The notes below the pieces were generated by a model that searched no databases, was not told where the DNA came from, and saw nothing but the letters and a program-made list of their open reading frames with translations. The position numbers and the translations under genes were made by a program. Of a stretch of DNA of 64,000 nucleotides, positions 46,187 to 58,100 are shown one piece after another (positions within the stretch are counted from its first letter, which is position 1; each line of letters begins with the position of its first letter). The stretch comes from Pteria penguin (Eukaryota; Mollusca; Bivalvia; Pterioida; Pteriidae), in assembly GCA_035048485.1 (NCBI GenBank), contig CM068581.1, positions 9,995,430 through 10,059,429 on the forward strand, read 5' to 3'.

Positions 46187-49100
46187 GTATACAGAATGAC
46201 GTATAATGTTATACTTGTATGAAGTCTTTGTAAACTTCAATTTATGTAAATTTTATTTCTATTTTTTTACGTTTCACAACATACGGTCCTGACAGGTTGG
46301 GGTCAGCCGTGTATTTGAGAGACAATAATTCAAATGCGTATTAAACTCTGTTTTCCCTAATCAGTACCAAGTATTAATGAAGGCACTAAAAAGTACTTAT
46401 GTAGAGATGTTGAAATGTTTTTGAACATGTCGGTCATTTCCAGTAGCAATGCCAGGTATTTTTTAAAGTCCAAACAAGTAGTGAAGTACAGTGAAAATTA
46501 AACCAATTGATAGAGCTCATTACAAGCTTTCCAAAACAGTTTTCCTTTTTAAGATGTTTTAACTAGAAAAAAAAAGTTATGAGCTTTTGAAGTATGAAAA
46601 AATACATTAATTTTCAGAAAAATATATCTACAGTAATGCCATATGCGCAATGCCAGCTTGCGGAACTGACCGAGTACAATATTTTCACCTTATTTGTCCA
46701 TAACTTTCTCATTTCTCCAATATATCAACACCAGACTTCGTATAGCTTCATGGTGACTTCTGCCACATAACTGAGCCAGTAACTCCTCTTTTTTCTTTCT
46801 TACGTAAAATTTCATGCTGAATCCACTTCTGGTGTTATATTTAGCCTATGATGGATTGTAAAGGCATGAAATAATAAAGATTATATCTCTTAATTTTAAG
46901 ACTTTAGTGGTTTTATAATATGCGGTTTGTATTGTTCACAAAGATGAAGAATATTTTGACACATTTCTTAGTATTTAGCTCACCTGAGCTGAAGGCTCAA
47001 GTGAGCTATAGTTATAGTGCGTTTTTCGTCGTCATTGTCCATCTGTCATTAACTTTTTCACATTTTCGACTTCTTCTCTGGAACTGCATCGCGATTTGGA
47101 TCAAACTTTGTATATATGATGTACTCAAGGTCCCCTTCTAAAATTGTGTTGTGGATCTAGTTGGTATCCCTCTTCAAAAATCTTCTCCAGAACCAGTGCA
47201 TAACTGGGAAACTAATTGCATTTCAGCAATCTATAAAGATGGCTTATCAAAAATTGTGTTCGGGGGTAAGATCTGTCAAATTGAAATTTACGAATTTTTG
47301 ACATGTTTCTGGACTTTTTTTGGACATGGCGATTTCAATACAGAAAGGTGTCTTACAGTACAGTCCAGGTGTTTTTGATAAAAATCAAAAAACACAATGA
47401 GCTAAAAATAAAAAATCACAGTGTTTTTCACGTGTTTTTCTGAATGGGAATTTACTTGTAAATATATTCCACTCACTTATGTTAACCTACTGGTAGTTAT
47501 CCCCTAATCTGGCTACTTGTATATAACTGCAATACCCCTACAGGTGAGGTAAAATTACTTGTGCTTGCTGGTTTTACTTTTCCAATAAGCATACTGCATA
47601 TATCGTGGGTTCAGTACTATGAAGCCGACATTAAAAACAAATAACTTCACATGACATGTGGAATGATATGAAATATTGATTGCTCTAATAAATATATTCC
47701 AATTTTGAAATATTACCGTATTTACTCGAATATAATACAAACTTTTTTTCGCCAATTTGACCCCTTATTTTCTCACTGCGTATTATACATAGGGTTAGAA
47801 AACTGGAACTTTTTCCCACGCTTTTAAGCTTCAGTGGCGGATTTAGAGGAGTGCCTGTGTTTGTTAAAGTATCTAAAGCCGTCAATCAAACCCACGAGAC
47901 GTGAGATATATCTATTGTCTGTATACTGTCTGCTTCCCGTAGTAAATGCCCAAGGCGATAAAAGGAGTAAAGTCTACAATGTGGCAGAATACTTGCGCCG
48001 TGTTAGTTAGCAATGATTTCTGATTAACAGATTGTACGGGTGATATAATGATTTATCCTTAATTGGTTAATCTATAGTTACGCAACAGGTGAAACTACTT
48101 AACCGTAACGGCACGAGCATCGACAATTTGGATAACATTCATTCATTAGTTTTTTTTATATATATATATTGTCTTCACAAACATTTGTGATCTCTGCGTA
48201 AAGTTCACATAGTATCAGGGAAGTATATATCTACGTCCCTGATAGTATAGTAGACACGCACGTTCATTCTAACGAGAGAGAAAAAATGAAGCGATTGTTT
48301 GGGACAAGGGTACTAGTTAAAACATTTTAAGTCTATGCGAGTTTGATTGTAAATGAAATGAAAGAGAGAAAAGCGTTGATATCACTACCTTGGTGACCTG
48401 AGAACAATAGACATGACAGAACATATGTATGCGAGTCGTAAAGTAACCAAGACTTTTTTGCCTTTTAAAAAACAGCTCTGAAAAGGAATAGTATTGTTCA
48501 AACCCAGCCCCATCCCAACCCACTCCTCTTTTTTTCCAAGCATATTCCCTTCAAATATGATGGTATGTATAGATGTCTTCATAGATACGATCATGGTACG
48601 ATACAATATTGGTATATAGATAACTGCTAGATATCAAACTCATATTCACGGCCAAGGTGATCCCAGAACAATAGATAATTACATAACATGCATACTTGAG
48701 TCTCAAAGGAACCTTGAAAGTTGCCCTTTTACCTACCCTTCCCCCAACCCCACTCCCCCCGTTTTTTTTCTTATTTCCTAACATTCCCTCCGAATACAAA
48801 CATATGTATCTTCTGACATTACTGAGTAGAGACATCTTAGTATTCGGTGTATTAATCAAAGTCATAAGTCAAACGGCTATTTGCATCTCGGAATAATAGA
48901 AATTATATAACATGTGTACTCCAGTCATAAAGTTACCTGGACTGTTTGCCGTTTTACCTAAAACAGACATGAAAAGTTTTTCCAAAACGCTCCAACTCCC
49001 CCCTTTTTTTCTAACCGTTTCTCCTAACATATTCCTTCCGTGTACGATCTATTATTTTCAGACTTCACGCAGACATATATGTATATATGTCTCTGCTTCA

Positions 49101-52100
49101 CAAGATATGATTATGCATTTTATCATCCTATATGATCGTATCCATGCATATATAAAACCTATTAAAAATTAATTAAAATAAAAATGATGACTTGACTGTA
49201 CACTGCACTACACATAACGGTACTTTGACATAAATACATATTTATATATATAATATATTTTGGTTTATGTTGGAAAAAAATTAAAGTTTGTAAGCGGTAA
49301 TCTATGTAAGAGAGAGAGAGATAGTTGGTTGATTGGTATTTTATGGGGTTTTCAACAAGTTTTCATTTAAACATAGTGGTACAATGCGGTAATCGAACGC
49401 GGATAGTCAAGGCTGCAAGCCAAGCGCTTAACCTCTATATCCAAACCTGTCCTAAGAGGGGGAGGGGGGGGGGCTTGTTGCTTTGACACAGTCGTTATAG
49501 GTCAGTCCGTAAATCGTAAATTAATTTTCCCTGTACAGCAATGCTTTGACTTGTGATGGAAGCATCCCTAATTGTGGTGGCGTATGGGAGTAAAAGTGTC
49601 ACGATGCAACTCACATAAGCCTCTCACCTCTATGAAATCTTGATTGGGAAAGGGGAGAGGTATGCGAACTTACTTGTGGACATTTGGTGGATTTCATATA
49701 CATGTACCTTCAACCACTGGTGCTGTCACATGTACAGAGATGAGAAATTTGCCGTGAATTTGAATTGTAGATGAAAATCATACTTTTTAGAAACGACATA
49801 TTGTATGAAAAATTGCACAAAATGACACAGGTAGCATGCAGCGATTCCAATGTTAAAATCGCCTTTTGTAGAGACGTCCTTGTGTATAATCAGGCTTTAA
49901 AAATTTAAAAGTTCTGAGGGATTCACACATGTGTGTGTGTTTCGACCGTGCATTACTAATGACTAGTATCCTTTTCTCGGCGGAAATTTGGCAATGGGAC
50001 ATTGGGTAGGTGTCAAAGAATCGTCAAGGGTCGGCTTGTCGCTGTTACAAGTCTAGTAAAACAACATAACCAATCAGGATAACTGAATCGGTGGAAACCC
50101 AGAGATAAAGACTATTTAGGTTACTTCAGCAGTTACTGTAATTGGAGAACAATAGACAAGAAAAACGTTTTTACAGGAGTGGGTTATTGAAAACGGAACA
50201 AAAGGTTGAATAGCAGCTTTGGCTTTGTTGAGATGTAGGGATTTTACGCACCTATAACAAATGTTGACGAAATAATTATTCATAAGAACAGTTACTTGGA
50301 GAATTTGATCAAGTTATCAAAAATATTCACCAGATTGCAGTACATGTATAACGTTATCCCTGCCATCTGGGTCAGACATACTTGATAGGCTTTGACATAC
50401 GCTTGCAATAGAATATGAATTAATGCAGCAAAATAGGTACCACATAACAAATTGTTAATCCACTTCAGCGAACGATAGAAATTAAACACGTGAGACTGAA
50501 CTTCAATAAAGAAAGTCCTTGTAGTTTATTACTATCATAGCAATGGTGGATAACTTTATCATCAATAATTACAGTTTAGATATCTGCTTTTTTATGAAAC
50601 TATCGTCAAATGTTATGGAAAAAAACAACACATTTTAAATCTTTTTATCCAGGCAAAAATTGCCACAGGAATATACTTTTAATAAAGTTGTTTGTCAGTT
50701 TCTCTACAAAGGTAAAATTTTCCGCACTTTTCTACATACCCTTCAAGATAATGGACTGAAATATTGTACAAAACTTTTTATCAACACCTACAAACCAAGT
50801 TTGAATTCTGTGGCACAGAACTTTCCTTTGTCAGAGATACAGTTTTTGTACGACTTTGCTGCTGATGGGGATAATAAATCACAAGAAATTTTATAATTTT
50901 TCAGTCACATTCATTTGCAAATATAAATTAGTAATACATGTACACAATTAAGATTATATATATATAAACACATATATATTGACACGTCGTCATAGATAGT
51001 CTAGAATTTTCACACCACTGCAGCTCAAATTAACAGAGACTACTTTACAGAGTATTGTGCTGATCTACAGACTAAAGGTGAAATTAAACCTGAATGATTT
51101 CACACCTCCTACAATAGGGGAACAACTTGGATTGTTCAACTAAGGGCGATTTAAAAAACACTGTGATTTCGATTTTTATTCAAAAACACCTGAAATAAAA
51201 ACACAGCATTTTCTGATTTTTATCAAAAACACCTTGGCTGTACTGTATTTCCTTATAATGACGATTTCTTAAGGGCTATTTTGATCATAATTATGGTAAG
51301 GAATGTTATTTTGAAAGAATTTTGTCAATATCTCAATTTTTGGATTTTCTATGAATTTTGTAAGACTTCCAAATGAGGGTGTATAGGGACAGTTCTTCAC
51401 ATTTTTAACTGCTGCTGTTATACCACATGAAAGATTTTAATGAAACATGGTATACATGAAGTACTATAGGTCCTCTATCAATTTTATACATTTCATCCAA
51501 ATTGGTCAACAGATGGTACTACCATGTCTAAAAAATGGGTCTCACATTGGTACATATACCACTTGGTAATTAAAATATGGAGAGCAGCGGTTCAAATCCA
51601 GCTGTGGTCAAAATTTTTTTCTCATTTCTTTACACATCTAAATAAGTTTTTAGATGTTTCACAGCACTCAACATATGAAATTAGGCCATTTTAAGTTGGT
51701 TCTGGACAATATTTGAAACAATTGTTGTTCATGACCCAGACTTAAAATCAGTCAACAAAAGGCCCCACCCAAAGAAAATGACTAATTGTTGCCCTGAATC
51801 ACATCTTGCAGAGACAAAACAATTGCTTATTATCAAAATCATCTGAATGGATGTGCAAAAAAGTATTGTTGTTGTTTATTCTGGTCTGAAATAAAATTTG
51901 ACATATTTTCAACATTTGTGTTGACTTAGTCACAGTAATGCAAAAGTAAATAACTTCTTCCTTCCTGCATGACTGATAATATAGGTACTCAGGTGAGCGA
52001 TATAGGCCCACTTGGGCCTCTTGTTTTATTTTATTCAAATTGCATCTGAATAAAGATTGTATACATGAACACTCATCATCAATATCATGATAAACTCTTA

Positions 52101-55100
52101 TGTTTACTTGCTGAATGTTATCACGTGCAGGCCATTTGTAATATCCCTCTTGATGGCATAGATACATGAATTTTATCCTGGCATTTTCCTTATCATTTTT
52201 ACTAAGAATAACCCCAGGATACCAACTTTCCTGATATGCCTTTGCCGTATAGTTGTTTTCTTTAAAACTCATCTTTTCAGTCACTGCATCAAATTTCTGA
52301 CCAAAAACACTCATATATTTTGTTTCATCATCTCTACACCTATCATGCAAACCAAGGTAATCACTGACTGGTTCAAAGGTATCAGAGGTGGTACACACAT
52401 TATGCTCAATAACAGTTGTACAAAATGCAAACTCAATGCACACTGCCTGGCCAATCAACCTGTCAATAAAAATGCATAAAATTATTTTCCTTTAGTAAGT
52501 AAGGTGGAAATTCAAACACATAAAAACACCACAACTAAAATTTCTTCAGAGTAACATGACAAATCTAAAAATGCCATCTAAGACTTTACCTACTGCTATG
52601 TTGAGAGAGGGAGAGAAAGATAGAGAATATTGTATGAAAGAAATGTATGAGAGGGGAAAGAAAGTAAGAAAGAAAGAAAGAAAAGAAAGAAGGAAGGATG
52701 GAAAGAAAGGGGTTAGGGAAGATAGAAAAAAAGAAAGGCAGGGTGGGGGAAGAAAGAAAGAGGGAAGGAAGGTAAGAAAGAAAGGGGTGAGGGAAGACTC
52801 TGCAAGAACGTAAAAATAGAATTATGTGCTGCAACACTTTGATATTTATCTTTGTTGTGATAATAAGTATATTTATGAAATTCATGTCTTACTATGTAAC
52901 TAAAACAATGACCACCATGAATAATGTGAGTTACAATTACTATTTGTTCATCGTTATTGAATTTAAAAAAAAATCAAATATGGCATCAACCCATGTTGTT
53001 GTTTACTGTCCACTAATTGATGTAAAATATATCTGAATTCAGTTTAGAGGCATTTCAGTAATTTATTCAGAATGAGTGAATGTTATACATGTATTTTAAT
53101 TATCTGAAATCGTTGTTGTACATGTCATTTATATATTAAACTTGATGGATTACAAAATAGACGATACATTAGTTTATACAAGATATAAACATCTTTTTGA
53201 ATTAATTCATGAATCGTTATGGAAAAGTTGTTAATGAAAACAATATATTGAAAACGGCCGGTACAAAGATGGGGGATGTTGATAAATAAATCATCATTTC
53301 ATGAACGATTTCATGAAATATACTTTAAACAATGTACTTTAAATCAATGAAACTTCAATTCAAATATATTTTGGGCCCTTGGATATATAAAAGTAGTTGA
53401 TTAGATACTACACTTTGTCATTTTAAGAGGAAACATTTGCTATATATTGATTGTCCGACCACTGTAAACGTGGGGCGGCGTCACGTCAAAGACTGAAATT
53501 AAGTGGACAACTTTGATACATCATGTGTAGGTTTTAATACTGGTGGATTTTGATGTAATATTTATCAAAATAATCTGCAAGACTTCTTATTTTCAATGAT
53601 AATCAAAGGAAAATATACTTATTGAGTTTAGGATCAGAAATCTTGAAGTTTACATGCCCCGATACATTTGACACGGGTGATTTTTATAGTTCGCAGGGAT
53701 GTCATTAGAAGCCACCGATTACTTCTTCTCTTTCAAAAAATATGAATTGGAGAAAATTATTTTACTGTTGAAAATTACCGTATGTCTGAGTCCGTGACTT
53801 ATCATTGTAAGCCACATAATAACCTAAGTGATTTCTTACAGTATCGGCATGTTCAATACAGTTCCCCAACTAACAAAGTCATTATACTTTCTGGAAATCC
53901 CTTAAAGATATTTTTAGTAATTTTCATGGAAAAGTGCATGACATACAGTTTGCACAGACATTTTTAAGATACTGAACTGCGGGCTTGCAATTCGTATATG
54001 AATAATAGCCTTTTTGAATGGCTAGATAAAGCCGGTGTGGCCTAGTGGATAAGGTGCTCGGCTCGTGATCGAGAGGTCGCGGGTTCGACTCCCGCCCGGG
54101 CACACCGGTGTTCTGTCTTTCGGATGAGACAGTAAAAACCGAGGTCCCGTGTCACGGTAGGCGTGGCACGTAAAAGATCCCTCACTGCTTCGGGTGGGTC
54201 CGTTGCAAAGGTCTAAATTTGTATGCAATGCATCAGACAGATGCCGTCACCATATACGTGAAATAATCGTGGAGTGACGTAAAACAATAATCAAACAAAC
54301 AAACAAACATTGAATGGCTAGATACAAAACCTGTGCATATAAAACATTCCTCTGCAACTGAAACAGTTCATTTTTCTTCTGGTTTCAGTGGCAGTCAGGA
54401 TTTCTGAGAGGAGGGGCACATGTACATGTATCTAATTAAACTACTTTGTACTCGGCTATTTTTGTGCGCAATCTGGGTTTTTACTTGTAAATATGTGGCA
54501 AAAGGGGGAGGGGGGCTGGCCCACCTCTAAAATAGTAAATCCATCGCTGTGTTTGAAGCTTACTGTCTGGAAGGACTATTGCGCATACATGTACACGTGC
54601 AGTTAGTAGTAGTTACCCCCATAGAAAACTATTAGATATGTTGAGCTTACACCACTAATTCCACTCAGGTGCAATGCCTAGTTTTATGCCAAATGACACT
54701 TTTTTTAATTGCCCATTTAATGTGTAAAAGTAAATAAAAAATAGAAAAAGTAAAAATATCAAAACACGAAAAACAATAAATTACCGCATCAGTTAAAACA
54801 GAAATTTTAATTCAATTAGATAATTACTTAATTTTGAATTGAGAATTGAAGATGTGTTTATTGATTTAAAATTTCACTGGTATTAATTTTTCTGGAAGAC
54901 TAAATTTGATTTTCAGAAAAAGTGGAAGGTAGATACACTATTCCACATAGGTTATAGTGTATGCAGCACTACCTGAAACCCCCAAAGGATGGGATGGTAT
55001 ACTTACTATGGTGTATGTAGGGATACACCATGTATTACTTTAACAATAGTAGATTACACCCATCTATGGTACAATGAGTTATGACTTCTGTAATGCCATC

Positions 55101-58100
55101 ACATTTTTGATGGATGATATTTATGTGCAATTTTAATAGCTCACTGTTTTTAATGATCAACATATTTATGTTTGCAGATCGCTAAATTTTTTGGGGGTCT
55201 TTTTCATAATTCTATACCAACATTGTTCATTGCTCTGTTTTTCAACTTATATGTATTTTGAATTGCAGTGAAGAAATATAATCTTAAAACATATGTGTAT
55301 TAGATAAAACCCAACAATTTTATGTGCCTACATCAGTTACAATTTAATCAAGACTAGTGAAAGGGGTCTTTACCTTGAACATTATTTCAAAATATGAGTA
55401 AAATAGTACAAAACAAAGTTTTCAACAATAGACGATTTCTGAGTTATATCCAAACTACGGACATTGCATACTTTGGCGATATTGTATTTATGACGTAATA
55501 ATCTTATCTTTGGATACATAACGTTAGTGCTACTACCAAGTATGATGTCACAATCAGTTGTCCATAGTCTGACATGTTAAATCTAGATTTTTAACAGTCC
55601 TTTCCGGTTACTTGAAAATAGCCAATTGAAATTAAAAGCAGGAAAGGACAAGATAAGATTGCAGGATTTTACACCATTTACCCCAAACCCCCAGCTGCAG
55701 AAGCTCTATCGCTTTGGGAGGTTGCAGATTTCTCCTGTAACTTTTTATAGTTCTCCTATTACTTCTATACTTAATGACATCCCTGATGGTCCATGAAATA
55801 TACACAGAGGAGGAGAGAAAAAATAGAAAGTGTAATGCTCAGACATTGAAACGATCGCTTTAGAATAGTTGGACATAGAAATGAACTCTAAGACAATTCA
55901 AAGTACAGTTGAGACAGATTTTTGTAAATTAGCATTTGAGAATGAAAATGAAAGTGGGAGTGGGAAAGAATGTGAAGAGGATGAGAAAGAAAATGAATTG
56001 TAAATGATATCATCAAAGAAATTGAGTATGAATAAATTTGTTGATAAACTGATATGGCTGTCATATTCTATATGCTATATATATAATTATATTGAATATT
56101 GAGTGTAAATTTATTCGGTCTGGTAAGTTTTCATCTGGTCTGACAAATTGTCTGAGTTAGTCGGAATGTCTGACATGATGAAAAGTTTTAGACATCTCTT
56201 CCTAACATCAGTGCTCCAAGAAGCATTTGGTCATAGTTCACTAAAAGGTGACCTAGTCAAAAGTTTGGTTGTCTTTTCAGAAAATTTAGTTGTCATATAG
56301 AGATAATTTACTCACCTAAAAAAATAAAAAAAAAAGAGAAAAATAGAAATGCACTTCAAATTTTGTTAATGTAGTGAAAAGAATCAGAACTAAATTCATT
56401 AAAAAAATTATCATTGTTAACTTCATTCAAGTAAAAATTGCAATTCCAATCTAAACTCTAATTTGATATTAATAATTAATTTCAGGTAAAGGAGGAAAGA
56501 ATAGAAGGAGGGGAAAGAATGAGAATGAAAATGAAAAACGAGAACTGGTATTTAAAGAAGATGGCCAAGGTACACTCTTGTTTTTAGGATTGATTAGTAA
56601 TGTGTTTCAAAATCAAAACACCATGCATTAAGACCACAGGGACCAAGTCCCACAATTAAAACCAGAAGTGGCTCAGATTTAAATTCATGTTATTGAAAAG
56701 CTTTTGAGTAATATTGTTTCAACTGCTGTTCAGTTTGAATGTTAGAAAACAAGACATAAAGTACTTCTACTAACGGACACCTTGATTAAATGGACGCCTG
56801 ATTTTAATGGAGAGATTTTCAGCCATTGCAAGCTATGGAAAATATGTTTGATTGAACGGACCCTCTTTTATGTACGGACCCTCTGTTATGTGGACAACGG
56901 ACATGTTTTTAATACCCAATCCTACTTAATTTTTAGTAATTGACCTGGAATAAGCAGACAGTGGTATGTCCAGGTTAATGTTTTGATAACACCAATTAAA
57001 ATTAATCAACGTTTTGCCACAGGGTTTAATTGAGAAGTGTATAAAATATTGATCAATAATGGGCATGTTTTGCAAAGTTTTTTTGATTTAGATAAAAGTA
57101 TGACTTTAAAGCGTAAAGTTTTGAAAGAAAAAGAGGATCTTACTAATGTTTCAAAAGAATGGAAAGGATGTCTGAAGCTTGCAGAACTGTTTGATATTGG
57201 CAAAACTCAAACAAGTGACATTTTAAAATACAAAACAGAAATTTTGGAGGATTTTGAAAGTAATATTGATGATGACAGGAAGAGATAAAGACACAAGTCT
57301 TAATACTATGATTTGAATGAGGTTGTCTGGGACTGGTTTTTGAAATGTTGGTCTGTTGATATCTCCATCATCGATTCGTTATAGCTCTATACGGACTCGC
57401 TTCAGGTGATGAGCGTTTATGTACAATGATGCCTGGTTTAATTCGGTACTTTGAAAGTAGGACAGTAGATGAATGCCGTTTCAAAAGACAGAGCAAACTT
57501 GATGACTTTTTGTTAAAGTGAATCTTTCGAGCACAAAACCTGACGTTGAATATTTTTTACAAAGAACATTTTTATTGATTTTTAGTATCAAGTTATATGT
57601 CCATTGTATGTTTTATTTCTTGCATGAAATGATAAAATAAATTTAATGTAAAGAATGTGGTTAACTATGGTTAGTAACAGACACATTTCCTCAGTCCCTT
57701 TACTGTCCGTTAAACACAGGTTTTCCTGTACAGAATTTTGTTCTCTGTGATGATCTTGTGGAAAACCTTGGTGTGACTCAGGAATTGATATTTTTACATA
57801 GTAAGAATAAGGAAACAATACTGAGACCAGTCTTAAAATTATGTAGATTTGTGGTAACATGACTGACTCAAAAAAATTGAGCAACTGAAATTTTTTTGTC
57901 CGGTTTTGTTCTGGAAATTTTAGCCAAGTTGCAAAACTGGGCTCTTCTTTTGATGTGAGTTGGGCGAGCGGACAGATGTTGGTCAACAATTGATTTCCAG
58001 ACCATAAGCCCAATATGTTAAGTGCTATTGCAATGAAACTTCATACATGTACACTTACTCACCATGAGTGGAAGACGTGCCCTATTCTTTCTGGGATCAA

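Larger units (their letters stand above)
47354..51247. mobile_element. Candidate 3.9-kb TA-flanked element
   Basis: CAGTACAGTCCAGGTGTTTT then TGATAAAAATCA begins at 47356. Its near-inverse, ending GGTGTTTTT..ATCA as CCTTGGCTGTACTG, ends at 51245, and both are bordered by TA. A second shared stretch (CACAGTGTTTTT) follows inside each end. Inside are the frame at 50652-50896, an ACCGTATTTACTCGAATATA transposon end at 47716, two mini-hairpins, a SINE-like copy and simple repeats. Limits and unity are inferred from the inverted ends. Confidence 0.55.
46977..52022. mobile_element. Bivalve-type AGCTCACCTGAGC element, probably split by a larger insertion
   Basis: The left part starts AGCTCACCTGAGCTGAAGGC, TCAAGTGAGCTATAG (46977). 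The right part ends GGTGAGCGATATAGGCCCAC then TTGGGCCTCTTGTTTT (to about 52022). I know these two ends as start and stop of a short dispersed repeat common in bivalves, normally much less than 5 kb. The middle is therefore probably a separate insertion (47356-51245). A second left-end copy (AGCTCATTTGAGTTGAAAGC) lies at 60082 in intron 3. Confidence 0.6.

Noticed and set aside
54031..54103. A tRNA gene
   Set aside because: A and B boxes are good, but the acceptor stem does not pair at the right distance and a SINE body with (CAAA)n tail and target duplication follows directly.
57588..58013. 141-codon minus-strand frame
   Set aside because: No recognisable motif or splice context; it ends in the ~140-bp satellite and fits chance.
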